Part shown: piece after piece, positions 39,255 through 51,223 of the stretch
Numbering within the stretch: the stretch's first letter is position 1
How the letters are laid out: each line of letters starts with the position of its first letter
Assembly: GCF_037975245.1 (NCBI RefSeq)
Contig: NC_092569.1
Coordinates: 25,095,168 to 25,159,167, forward strand
Source: Apostichopus japonicus
Lineage: Eukaryota > Echinodermata > Holothuroidea > Aspidochirotida > Stichopodidae
Direction of reading: 5' to 3'
DNA length: 64,000 nucleotides
Program-made: the position numbers and the translations under genes
The notes under the pieces: model-generated
Database searches by the model: none
Told to the model about the DNA's origin: nothing
Seen by the model: only the letters and a program-made list of their open reading frames with translations

Positions 39255-39440
39255 TTGCAAAAACCACTTTGCTTCTTTGAATGGTAGATTTGGAAGGAAT
39301 AGGAGGTGGGCAGTGCCCGGAAAGTGTTTGGGGGAGGGAGGCAGGGGGCAGGGCTAAAACTTTCCAATCATGTAGGTTAAAGTTAGTTAGGGAGGTGCAT
39401 ACATGTTCACTCTGGGAGACAGGTAAGTATCGGTTTTGTT
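39255..39440 (+). repeat. Dispersed repeat copy B
   Basis: Carries TTGAATGGTAGATTTGGAAGG, a G-rich middle, CTAAAACTTTCCAATCATG and CTGGGAGACAGGTAAGTAT. The last is a complete consensus 5' splice site (CAG/GTAAGTAT) inside a mobile repeat. Confidence 0.75.
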
Positions 39441-39608
39441 AAAACTCCACCCGTGACCTCTATAGGAAGTTCATTCAAAATTAGAGCAAGAAGGAGATAC
39501 AGGTATACATGTGTGCAAGTGCACTACAAGATTAACATTGTAGTAAGTGCACAGTACAGACTGTATGCAGTACGGTATGTACACATACGTACGGTACTTA
39601 TGTATTGA

Positions 39609-39960
39609 GAGTGTTGTAGTCAAGTGGTTAAAGCAACGGACTGGGGATCTAAGGATTGCAGGTTCGAGTCCTGGCCAGATCATATAGTAGGTGTTGTCCG
39701 TGGGCATGCAAGGTATTTAATCTCCCTGTTATCTCTTCACCCAGGTACATGTGTCAATGGGGACTTTGGAGATAGAAATATCTATAGTTGCGTGCACATG
39801 TGCTTTGTGGCTGCATGCTATGAAAAGTCCCCCAGGGGTCACATAGTTGTGGTGGGCTGTAGTGCCTCAAGGAGGAATTCTTTGAATTGTGCACACTTTG
39901 ATGTGCTGGGGGAAGGGGGGGGACAAGTGTTATAATGTCTTGTAAAGGGGCCTTGGTCTT
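39609..39960 (+). repeat. tRNA-derived SINE, about 350 bp
   Basis: The A box TAGTCAAGTGG (39617-39627) and B box GGTTCGAGTCC (39661-39671) both fit Pol III consensus at 44-base spacing. The T stem is nearly complete; the anticodon stem is poor. A SINE body follows with CACCCAGGTACATGTG, a segment typical in style of invertebrate tRNA-SINE bodies. The possible tail is near CTTGGTCTTGAACAAGACTG (about 39953). The frames across it are spurious. The right limit is approximate. Confidence 0.7.
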
Positions 39961-42900
39961 GAACAAGACTGTAAACCTTCCAACTTGGGTTGTTATCTTT
40001 GAGATCATGTGGAACAAGTTTACTGTAACTTCATGACTAACTATGTAGTAGGAACTTCCTAATTTGACTTAACACAAACTTGCTAATGAAACTTACATAA
40101 TCTATTAGTACTTTATAAAGGAAAAATGAGAAGTAGGTAGAAAAACAGCTTCCTGTTTCCAAATGACATGGAATAGATTCATTTTCAACTTATAAATAGG
40201 TTGTATTTTTTTCATCAAATTTGTCTGCACAGTAGGTAGCATACCATGAATAAAGGCCTAAGTGCCCATCTGAAATCGGTTTATTTAGGTCATGAGTCAA
40301 ATTTGAACAATGGTGCCATTGCTATTGACTCATTTAAGGTGGTTTCTATACTTGTAATTGGAAAATGAAAAAAAAAAAAAAAAAATTAAAAATTGCTTTA
40401 AAATAAAAATGGGGTTGGAATATTTTTTTGAACCTGACTAAATAATCTGATGATTCAAGAAGAAGTACCCTAAGGGCAGCCAAATGGTTCAAATCTACGT
40501 ACATGAAGTACCTAGGACCTGTGTAAATGTAACGTACCTAAACTCCAGGTAATATGAGTTAAGGTTTTCAAGTCAGTTGTTATATTTGCAGATCGAAAAA
40601 GAAAAACAAGCAAAACATAAGAAGGTAACCACTCTTAGCACAGTTATCATTTCAAACTATTCTTTTTCATTTGTTCTCTGTCATAATATCCTCAGGACTT
40701 GGTAACTGTCGGTCTTATTTTCAACTCTTTTTTTTTTTATTCTTCTCCAAACTATAAAACAGTAGCTAAACTGTGAGTTCATCTGCCTCATTTGCTAATT
40801 TCCATATTTAAAGACCTCGCTGGCTGGCTACCATCTATGTATCTGCCTGCATCTCCAAGCCTCATTAAATTCCTCCTACAGAACATATAATTTCTCCATT
40901 CACTTGCAAAAGCCACTACTAGCTGATCAACGAAATCGATTGAGGGCACTACGTACAGCAGAGACTATGTATTCTAATATGTACAGCTCTAATTCTGATA
41001 TTGCCAAAGCTTGCCACACATTGCAACGTTTTGTGTGCAGAAAGTTTGTTGAACTTCCCACATGGACTGCATGCATCCAATCAGACAGATTTCCTGCGAG
41101 TTGGATACAGAAACCGTCGCTACGTCAGTCGGGAATGAAATTGTGTTTGCAAAAGTTGCGCAGATTGTGAGGGTAGATTCGTGATGTCGACTTCACAGAG
41201 TGAGGAGTGAAACAAGAGTTTGATGTACGTCGATAGTGTGATATATCTTAAAGTGGAATAATAATGATTTGTTGTTAAACTTGGATGTATCCATTAAACA
41301 GTACTTACAGTAAGCAGTGCAGCAGTTTTTCAGTGAATTGAACCACAATCATGAGACTGTTGGTATATTATATACTATGCTCATAAGCAAATATGACTTT
41401 TGTCGAAAAATGAATTATATATTCAAGCATATTATGAAAAATGAGCATCTACACAGACAGATTGGAGTTTGGTAAGTTCAAATTTTAATATTCATATGCA
41501 TAATAAAATACTTACATGTGATTATTGGTTTCATGTCTTGAAAAGGAGCTGATAAATTATTGTAACTTGCAACCCTCGTAAGAATTCAGGGTGTAAAGTA
41601 ATTAAAATCAACAAAAAAGAACCCCCAAAAAATAAATAATATTTGCTATACTTAAGTTATTTTTTAATTTGGTAGGCTATCTTTGCTTTGTTTTTAAGCC
41701 CGCAGTAAATACAAGTATAAATATATTATTTTACAGAGACTAATATATTTATCTTTATGTCTTCTTCTTATCTCCCCCAGGCCCCCCACCACCCCTCCCC
41801 CGCCTTCTTCTTCTGATACATATTTATCTTTAAGGAGTATACTCATCAGTATCTTTGAACTGATATGATATTTATTCTGGGTACAATCGCTACAATTACG
41901 TTCATTTACTAGTACATTAAACATGATAATTTTAAATTAAAGACCGTATTAAATACACTCTGGTCTATGTTATATACCATATAGGACTTCTTCCTCTCCA
42001 TTCGGTTCCTTGCTGGTAGGTTGGCGTGTGTGTAGGTGTGTACATCTGTGACACTTGCTTGGGTCCTTGATAACTCAACAACGGAGTGGCGGATATTTGT
42101 CATACTTTCAGCTTATGAATAGTAATGAGGTAATTTTAAGTTTTGAAACGTGAAAACTTTAACATTGCAATAACTCAGCAACCTAAAGTCTGATTGTAAC
42201 CAAACATATGGTATACAGTTGTTGGTAATTGGCTGGTACATGTTGGCCTAATTTTTTAGGGAACATCTGGGCCCATAAAATTTCCGCGCCATGTTTTGGA
42301 CTAATGGGGACCAATACATTGGGGACCAATTATGCGCAAAATTGTATTGGGCCCAAATTTCCTTTGGGAAGGACCAAAATTTTAAATTTGCAGTAACTCC
42401 ACAACCTTACTGTAAATCAGATGATATCCCAACTTGGAACACAGTTATAAGCTCGTACATGTGGGCCGCATAAAAATATGATATTGGGACATAGAACACT
42501 AAGCAAGGAAATGTAGTGCCCATTGGGTTCTTCTTGAATCTTGATGTAGTAATTCAGTTATTTTTTAAAATTCATTTATTTCAGCAATATTTAAAAAAAA
42601 AAAAAATTTTTTTTAAATAATTGTATATTATTTGCATATAAGTGTTTTTTTTTTCGGGGGGGGGGGGGAGGGGGGAGGCTCTTCCTGAGCACAATCAGCA
42701 GAACCCAACTTTATTTTTGCAAGTTATTTATGAAAGAACAGTTTTGTAGGGCAAGCCTACAGCACCTAAATTTTTTTGACATTTTTTTTTTTCATATTTG
42801 AGACATGTATGCTATATGTATCTTGTTTTACAGATTTTAGACATCTGCAGTAAAAACGACAAAACAAAAGCAAACAATGCTTGATGTGTTCATGAATTAT

Positions 42901-44224
42901 TATGTGAATTAGGATGCTGGAACATTGTATTCAAGCACATCCAGCTGCTACTAGTAATCATACAACTGTTGTAATGACATTTTACATAAAATTCCATAGT
43001 CTGTATTCATGAGTTTATTTGATTTAACCATTGAATTCAGTTTAATATTCTCAACACTCAACAGTGTACGGTTCTGCTACTTTACTGTACATACACATAA
43101 ACAATATAATAAAAGGCCTTTTATATCATATACCACATTTTGGTGGCTGTGTTTGCGGTGCAGCATGACTTTTTACTAGCTTGCTGATTGCATAGATAAG
43201 CTGGCAGAGTATAGGATCCAGCCTTTAAGGTAGAATGTTAGTCTTTAAGTCGATGTACAGTGTACTGTCTGTCATAGTCCAAGAAGGAAAGAAAAATTTG
43301 AGTCTTAGTTTTGAAAATTGTTTCTGAATTGAGAATGTCAATTTATTTCACATAATTTAAAACATTTCTAACCTGTGAAGTTATTACACTCCTTCCTGTA
43401 AGGCTAAACCATGTGGGCCCAAACGTTTAAATGTCAATAAAAGAAGTGCAAGTCCAAATTGTAGACATTTGTATCACTCTGTTCAGGTATATGACCAAGA
43501 ATCATTTAAATATGTGAAAATATATTTTTTTTATTCACCAATATTAACTAACTTTGGATGACTGCAGTGCCCCCCCCCCCCCATATCAAATATTGTAAAC
43601 AGTATGTAGTAAGTCCAGCAGTTTTTTTTTTTCTTTTTGCAAACTTTGCAACTTTCTACAATTTTATTTTAACTTAATTTGCTGACTCCAGTGCGTAAAT
43701 ATACCAATATTGACCCAACTAGGAACTCTTGGAGACAAATCCTTAAATCTGATATGACTATATTGTCATGTTTTCGGAAGAAAAGTCGCCCGATTAATGT
43801 TGTTAACCTACGGTAGGTTACATTCCTAATATATTTGGTATTGAATGACTATATTTACACTGATGGCTTAAATAACCTCAAAACTTATTTGAACAACTAC
43901 TTGTAAAGTGCTTTACAGAAGTCCATACACTAATCTCTTTGTTATTTGGACGTACTGTCCTTTATGTCATAGTGTCCTTCATGCTTCAGGCATTATTATT
44001 AATTTAAGTGCATTGAAACTTACAGCTTCCTCTAAAACTGTAAATTACTGTACGACCGACCAGTGAATACTTGAGCTAAAAGAGAGGTAAAGTCAAACCA
44101 TACATGGAAGTCACTATAGCTTCAAGTAAACTTGAACACAATGTGATTTTAAAGTTAACTAAGTAACATACAGTGACCTGTTATGTACTTTAAAGTGGTT
44201 CCATTCAGTTACAATAAGATAATA
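39961..44224. other. Non-coding stretch, no gene seen
   Basis: AT-rich, with A runs at about 40369, G runs at about 42657 and a 13-base C run at 43570-43582. An 88-codon plus frame (40904-41170) sits in a slightly more GC-rich patch containing TACGTCAG, a CRE-like half site. I cannot support it as an exon. Confidence 0.5.
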
Positions 44225-44405
44225 AATATAATTTGTTCCTCTTTTACCTGTCACCCACTCCGCATCTGCACTTTCCCATTTACCTAAACTACACATTGAA
44301 ACATTTTAGGACTGCGCCCTCGCTCCATGGGCACCACCCACTTAAATCCTTCTTCCAAATCTACCATTCAGGAAGATTGCTATGTATTTTCTTCACCAAA
44401 TTTTG
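44225..44405 (-). repeat. Dispersed repeat copy C, inverted
   Basis: Reverse complement of the family at 31625 and 39255: AATCTACCATTCAGGAAG, a GGACTGCGCCCTCGCTCC block, and TTTTACCTGTCACCCACT at its far end. It confirms that the family is mobile or dispersed rather than locally duplicated. Confidence 0.75.
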
Positions 44406-47400
44406 CCTTAACGATTTGGATCTTTATCTTTTATTACGATTTTTGTGATTTGATTTGGATTCCCGTATAAAGGAAAATCTCTTCCCGTCACTACTACTGT
44501 AAGAAGCACTGCATAATTGAACTTAAAGTTCAATTATTAAATTAACTTTTAACTTGAGGCTACCTGTACTAAGCAGAGCAAATATCAAAATTAATTTATA
44601 AATTTTGTAAATTAATTTGCAGTATGACTTGGAGTGTTGCATTCAGTTAGAATAATACTGTAAATTGCACTCTGGATGTTATATACCTCAATAAAATGTA
44701 AAGTTTTTTGATCAAGCACTGCAAACTCTGTGTTTATAATCCAAAGTGCAAATTTCCTGTGTATCTCAGTACTAAATGTAAGAATGGTAAAAAAAAAAAA
44801 AATGGCCATCAACTATTCTAACTAGATACAAAACTTTTGTGTTAAACAGTACATATCTTGTGTTATAAATAAAGCATTGAATTTGGAGGTTTTTTTAACT
44901 GCCCAATTCCTGAGAACATTCTTGCCGATCATCGCAAATTTATGTTCCAATTTGACAGAATTTTGTGCTGTTTGGGTCTATTTGTTTCTGCAAGTTTTAG
45001 CCACCCTAAAATTTGGGGGAGTTGCATGCAGAAGTTCAGGAGTGCAGGCAACTGAACATAAAAAACATTTAACATTGTTACTTGTAAGTTTATAGCTTCC
45101 TGATTGTTATGGGAAACACTATTTTATTTCCATTTACCAGTTTATAGTGTTTATTAAGATTTCAGGTATTCTTTTCAATATTTTTCTCTGAGCAATAAAG
45201 TTGATCATGGCTGGCTACTTTTGCAAGCTGTAAATAACAACCAAACATGTCACAAACAGGAACTATAAAATGACAACAGCAGAAGGAAAGGTTAATTGTA
45301 CTGAACTCGACAGAAACAAGGCAGAAAAACATATGTACAGTATCTAACATTTCCAGTGTGGCGACTTTGAAAATTTGTAGTATTTAATTGTGGACGGTCT
45401 GACTGAACATCCTGTTACAAATGTCTGCATGAATATAGGAAGCTTGGACGTTTCTTGAAACTTTGTTGAGGAATTTGTATCCAGTTGAATTATAAGTAGA
45501 ATATATTCATGGACATGAAATTGTTATGAAATGAAAACAGGTGTTCCATACTTTTCTATACAGTAGGTACTGATCAAAAGCTGTGCAGAGTTAGAGAAAT
45601 TAGCCTTTGAAGAAGATCCTGCTAGGATCGAAACGTCAGGCCAACTTAGTTTTACACATTCTCCTAAACAGGCTCTCTAGTGGATAAGCAGTTTGCTAAC
45701 AGTTTTACTTTATTTTTATTTAGAGTTAGAGTAAGACAGATATTGTAAGTCGTTTAACGGTGCTCAAGCAAACACAATCCCCATGAACGACTATTAATAA
45801 CATTTAGAAATGTTGTGAAGAAGAATTTTAAGTCATATGAAAGACCTCCACAAAGGTTTTGTACGTTTTGGTCAACGTCTGGATTTACAGTATATGTTTG
45901 ATGTGGTACAGCTGCCACTGTGGGTTTAATAACCATTTTGACCTTTCCTCTTTGTTTACTTGTTTATGTATTCTTGAAAGATCAAGGTGAGATTTGTTGT
46001 TATTGAAAAAGACAGCTAACATAATTCAGTATTTTAGAATCACCATGGTCAAAATAATTCACCATTTTAGTGAACAATAGTAAGAGAGGGGGAGAGTGTT
46101 AAAAATTGAAGCGTCATATTGAGAGATCTACCAAATATCAGAAACGTGATTGCGATTCACGTTGCCCGGGATTTTAGTCGTTTAATAAAGGACGTGGAGA
46201 TGCTCCCGGTCAGCATTTTTCATGAACCTACAGTATCACGTAGATTCCGACCACTTTTTTTATTTTCTCCTGGTGATCAGAGTGTGGCTTCAATTAGCTG
46301 ACATAAACTAACAACACTTATAGGGTCTGAGCTTCCTGTTTATCTGGTCTTGGGGGTAGCGTCCAGGTTCAGCTGGCGAGAATCACCACTTCAGCATTTT
46401 TTTCCCCTGGTGCTTCTTTTGTTGGCTTATTGTGTGGTCAGGGAATAATCTTAAGCTTTGTTTGCTGGAGAGTATTTATTGATGCAGGGAAGCTTTCTCC
46501 ACAGAGTTACTCCAGCTTCCTCTTTGTGAGACACTTACATTTACATTTTAATCTTATCCAGTACTTTACTTTGTTACTTTGCATTTTACTCTATTACACA
46601 GTACAGTACTTGTTCATCTAGATATCAGAATACATTATACTAGTGTTGAAACTCTCTATAATAATATTATTTCAGGAAATCTTACTCTAGTTGTGTTGTG
46701 TTTATTTATGCATCCCCTGTAATAGACCAGCTGCAGGAGATATTTAATAAGCAATGCATGTGGAAGCGTACAATTAATGTACATAGTTACTATAGTACCA
46801 TGTAAAAGTACTTTGAGATATTCACTTTTATGTATTTAAGTGCTATATTGAGAGAAAGAGAGAGAGACCAAGAGAGTGTTGCCTGATGGTCGCTGCAGTG
46901 AGAAGATTTAACTCAATGTGTTTGTGAAACTCTGAGTTGCAACGGAATGGAATAAGCGTGCTTATATATTTATCTGTATTATAAGCTATGTTATGAAAAT
47001 CAAACTACAGTTTGGCATTCATCACAGCTTCAATATACACTGCCCTTATGAAAGTCTTGTTTGCCACTTTTACCTTTCAGAATTTTAGGGACAACATTAT
47101 TCAATATGTACACAGGATTTAACTAGATTATTCTGAGCTGTATATTATTCACAGTAGCTGCCTTATAAACCTTCTCGAAAGACACAAAACATTGTACGAT
47201 CTTCTTTGTTAATGCAATGTCCTAAAGGATGAGATCAATTCACCCATCTCTACTCGCAAAAACTTTTGACAGACGAGAAGGAACATAAATTAGGGAGAAC
47301 TGTTAATATTTATGTGTTTATAGATGTTTTGAAGCCTTTCAAATTGATGGATGTTCCCATCCATGGCCGAGCAGTCTTAATGGGACATAAAAGAGGCCAG

Positions 47401-47598
47401 AGACTTGACAAATTTGGCACATTAAGGAATGACATTTTGAAGCAGAGTGAAAATTTACAAGTTCTTCTATTAAATGGAACGACCAGGGCAAGCAGACTTC
47501 TAAACTTTTAAGTGCAGACTCTGCAATGTGGTTCAGTGGAAGTGTGTGCTTTAGAAGTTGAAAAATTCTAACCACTTGCTAGGATGCAGAGCTGCCCT
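44406..47598. other. Non-coding stretch; hammerhead-like motif at 45600
   Basis: AT-rich. Frames of 60-81 codons without domain features. The only structured element seen is the ribozyme-like motif at 45600-45644. Confidence 0.5.
45600..45644 (+). ncRNA. Hammerhead-ribozyme-like motif, probably a Penelope-type relic
   Basis: TTAGCCT can pair with AGGCCAA (45638-45644) as an outer stem with one A/C mismatch. Within it are TTGAAGA, close to the hammerhead CUGANGA box, then GATCCT-GCT-AGGATC, a perfect 6-bp stem (45615-45629), then GAAACGTC. The last segment combines the GAA box, a palindromic ACGT that could form a minimal stem III in a dimer, and the cleavage-site C. Penelope-like retroelements are known to carry such minimal hammerheads. 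Two defects are visible: T instead of C at the first core position, and one extra A before stem II. The motif is likely a decayed copy. No reverse transcriptase frame is nearby. Confidence 0.45.
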
Positions 47599-47606
47599 CT
47601 GTAATA

Positions 47607-47903
47607 CAGACGCGGAGCCAAGGGCGACCGCCCCCCCCCCCTCCCGATTGAGCATATTTTTTTTGTATGTTTTTATATATCGCTAGTCATTTCAAAAGAG
47701 AAAATGCTAAGATGCAACTTACAAGGCCTGGGAAGTGCCATTTCCAGCAATCTGGGAGGCATTTTCAGGCAAAATGTTCTTGTACGCTTCGCGCCAACCC
47801 ATGGTGGCGCTATGCTTAGATAGTTTGCAATGCTGCATCTAAGGCTCAGATAGTTTGCCTACAGTTCCGCCCCTCCCTTGCCAAATTCCTCGCTACGCGC
47901 CTG
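47607..47903 (-). mobile_element. 297-bp hAT MITE with perfect 8-bp target duplication
   Basis: The left terminus CAGACGCGGAGCCAAGG at 47607 is mirrored by CCTCGCTACGCGCCTG ending at 47903. The duplication CTGTAATA is identical at 47599-47606 and 47904-47911. It contains the inverted family block (GGTGGCGCTATGCTTAGATAGT) shared with the elements at 12971, 13293 and 15525, and a run of 11 C after the left terminus. No coding capacity. Confidence 0.92.
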
Positions 47904-47980
47904 CTGTAATATGTAGCGTTTTAAATGATATAGGAGGAGATTAAATGAGTCAGGCTGAGACAACTTTATATTGCATGAAC

Positions 47981-47994
47981 CATGGAGGTAAAAC
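47981..47994 (+). repeat. Third copy of the CATGGAGGTAAAA word
   Basis: CATGGAGGTAAAACG, unpaired here, matches the arms of the hairpins at 26141 and 32926. Confidence 0.5.
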
Positions 47995-48156
47995 GGGCAT
48001 GAACAAAGCATAAAAATTACAGTACTATTCATGTTCCTGCTATTTCATTACTTTCATGGGTCAGCTTTCATTAATCCATGCAGAGAACTTGGTAGTGATC
48101 ATTTTCAATTGTTCTCGATAAATAATCCACACTAGTCAGTTTGCTTGCTTCCTCAC

Positions 48157-48633
48157 TTACATGTCTCCTCACAACATAAGCATCCTCACTCTACTGTACC
48201 TACTCATCTACAGTGAAATTAACTGTTCAATAAACCTTTAAAGACTGTCTAGCCTTAGTGACCAGTTACTATAGAACGATGCCACTCAATTACCCTACAC
48301 ATTCTACCACCGTCTTCCCCCCTTACATGTCTCCTCACAACATAAGCATAATCACTCTACCTACTCAGATCAGTGCATGAACTGATAAACCTTTAAAGAC
48401 TGTATAGCCTTAGTGACCAGTTACTATAGAACGATGCCACTCAATAATACCCGACACATTCTACCACCGTCTTCCCCCCTTACATGTCTCCTCACAACAT
48501 AAGCATAATCACTCTACCTACTCAGATCAGTGCATGAACTGATAAACCTTTAAAGACTGTCTCTAGCCTTAGTGACCAGTTACTATAGAACGATGCCGCT
48601 CAATTACCCTACACATTCTGTATACCACCGTTT
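48157..48633 (+). repeat. Minisatellite, three copies of about 157 bp
   Basis: Units start at about 48157, 48321 and 48478 with CTTACATGTCTCCTCACAAC and continue through TAAACCTTTAAAGACTGT, GTGACCAGTTACTATAG and ACGATGCC to a CACATTCT/ACCACCGT end. The second and third copies are closest; the first contains an extra segment. No coding content. Confidence 0.93.
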
Positions 48634-49166
48634 TGGTTGCAACTAATTTGACTTAGAAATTAAGGTCAGAAATGTATTTTACGGCCTTACGTACTGTACG
48701 TAAGCAGATTTAACAAATTTCTTCATATGTTATAAAATGTACAATACTCTAATAATAATGAAATCATGTAGAACTGTCTATACACTGGACCTGTCTTACA
48801 GTACTAATAGTCAGCACCAACCTCTGCATGCCTATCACACTACATCTCCAGTTTCATGATCAAAATTTCTGAAATAAGTAAAATTAACTGCAAACATGGC
48901 ACCGTATGTAGTAATAATAATAATATGATTAGTTTAGTCTTGGAGTTTGCATTGAGTTAAATGGCTTGTTGCGTTTGAGATCTTTGGTCTTTTAGATTAA
49001 CCTCGGAGAAGTTTGTATACATACGATTAAATTTATAGAGGAATAAATCCTTTACTACCCTAGATGCTTAATATTATTTTCTTGCTCTGTTATTGTGTTA
49101 GTATGTATGCCTCCTGTATTCACAATTATTCCTTCTCGAGGTTGGAGATGTAACATAATGGAAGAG

Positions 49167-49540
49167 CATAGACGTAGGAGGCGGGGGGAGCTGGGGGAGG
49201 GAGGGACTGCAGCCCCCAACCAAATGTTTCTGTGAAACTTCGAGCAATATGCTGAGAATTTTTCGGGCAGCTACTGTACTGAAAGAAAAATAAATTGCAA
49301 CGATGTAGCTAAAGGATATCAATAGTTTAAAAAAAATCTCCTTGGTAATTAAAATAAAGTTGTAAGCTTGCCCGAATAATTCGCCATTTCGTTATATAAT
49401 ACGGCAAATGATTGTATGTAATACCAAAGTATGCCTATATGATATGTACATGTATGAACATGTTAAGTTTTGGTTATGTTTTTGGGCAATGCGTTACGCC
49501 CCCCCCCCCCCCCAAATCATATTGGGCTCCTACGCCTATG
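49167..49540. mobile_element. 374-bp hAT-like MITE, CATAGRCGTAGGAG ends
   Basis: CATAGACGTAGGAG at 49167 is mirrored by CTCCTACGCCTATG ending at 49540, inverted repeats with one mismatch. A G-rich block lies inside the left end and a 15-base C run inside the right. The flanks TGGAAGAG and CGGATCAG agree at only five of eight bases, so the target duplication has decayed or is absent. The superfamily call rests on terminus style. Confidence 0.7.
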
Positions 49541-49548
49541 CGGATCAG

Positions 49549-49825
49549 TACTGAATATATGGATACTTTATCCAGATACACAGTAGTACAAGCCTGCATA
49601 TATCTACAAAGTTAAACAGGTCAGTCTAACATGGATGCTGTACTGAATATATAGATACTTTATCCAGATACACAGTAGTACAAGCCTGCGTATAATTACA
49701 AAGTTATACAGGTCAGTCTAACATGGATGCTGTACTGAATATATAGATACTTTATCCAGATACACAGTAGTACAAGCCTGCGTATATTTACAAAGTTATA
49801 CAGGTCAGTTTAACATGGATGCTTT
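49549..49825 (+). repeat. Minisatellite, three copies of 92 bp
   Basis: Units start TACTGAATATATRGATAC at 49549, 49641 and 49733, each ending at ACATGGATGCT. They differ by a handful of bases. The array starts only a few bases after the right terminus of the MITE at 49540. Confidence 0.95.
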
Positions 49826-50960
49826 AGATCTAGATAACAAGTGGCAGGTTTTTCCTGATTTCTGACTGTGGAGGTTACCCTACCCACACATAGTCACATC
49901 CTCCTGACAGCAAGATCCTATTTTTAACTAAAACTTTGGTGAACTCTTTTTGAATTTTTGATCTCATGGTACTATTCATCATCCCATAATGCTAATTGGG
50001 TATTCGTTAATCAAAGATCTGTACAGTACAGAGACAGTAACATGTACTGTATGGCCTTGGGGCTGAGAATTGGGGGATAGTTGCTGGCACACTGCACAAG
50101 ATTAAAAATTTTTAAAGGTCATACACCCCACCCACACACCTGTATAGAAATTGTGGAAAATTTTGGGTAATTCAGTAAGTACTGTACTGGATGGATGTCA
50201 GTTTTTGTAAACACAAATAGCATTTTAGTAATTATGAGAAAGAATGGTATTTAAAGTCTATTATACAAAGTCAAAAGTGTTAGTACAAAATGTTTACAAG
50301 CACAAATGTAATCCCTGCTATGTTGGCTCAAAATGTTCCAAATTTTACAACGTTATATCAGAGAGTGATCAAATATCAGAGAGAGGTGTAAAGAAACTGC
50401 TATAACAAGAACTGCGAGATGCATGTGTAAGGAGAAGAAGTAATTTGGAGGCCCTGACCACTCCATCCTACAAGAATCTTCTTAAAAGGTGAATCAGTAT
50501 GGATGGGCACAACAAGGAAAATACCAATTAGATAAAAAGAGTTAGTCAATTAAATTGTCTAACCTTGTGCAACATGTACTTAAGGGTCTACTCTTTTAAA
50601 CAGAAAATGGCAGAATACCAACAGTCATTAATTAAAGTTAATTGTTGCGATGCAAAGTTTCATCTGTTAAATTTATATGAATTGAAGTTTTTGTTCCATG
50701 ATGCTCTTAGCCAAGTCTGACATATTTCTGGTGTATTTAATGAGTTACGTACAGTAGTATTCACAATGATTAATTTCATAGCATTTGTGAGAAATATGAT
50801 CTTTTCAAGATTATGTGAGAGCACTTTTGCTTTGAGGAGTTTTGATCACATTTGCGAATATTACTCTCAAATTATAATTGGTCTTAATATTAAATTAAAG
50901 TACTAAGAATCTACCAATTGTATATTAAAAGTTTATTTGTTTTCATTTCCACCTTTTCAG
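49826..50960. other. Upstream region of the Patched-related gene, no exon seen
   Basis: AT-rich DNA ending in a pyrimidine-rich stretch and CAG (50959-50960) that could be a splice acceptor. No CpG-rich promoter is visible immediately upstream, which favours a distant first exon. Confidence 0.5.
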
Positions 50961-51223
50961 AAACCACAAAGTCACCAACAAGACAAACACTATGATGTGC
51001 TGACGAAAGCTTCAACGACGTTCGTAGAGAAAACATCCTGCGATCATCATATGTCTTTCTACCAAATAGTTTGCAATAATAATAATTTATCGAGAAATTA
51101 GTCGATTTAGCTGGGGAAAGAAAGCTTTACTAGTCCTGTGTTAGTATCCAAAACTCGCTAAAACGACCCATCATCATCGTAATCATTTTGAACCGTAGAG
51201 ACTGACAAGTTTGCCGACTAAAA
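50961..51223 (+). other. Probable 5' untranslated part of the first coding exon
   Basis: Begins after TTCCACCTTTTCAG, a good acceptor, and runs without an intron signal to the ATG at 51224. It carries stop codons in the coding frame, so translation does not extend upstream. Whether transcription starts here or in a remote exon cannot be told from sequence. Confidence 0.45.

Noticed and set aside
39609-39700. A real tRNA gene with good A and B boxes
   Set aside because: The anticodon stem does not pair and a SINE-like body follows.
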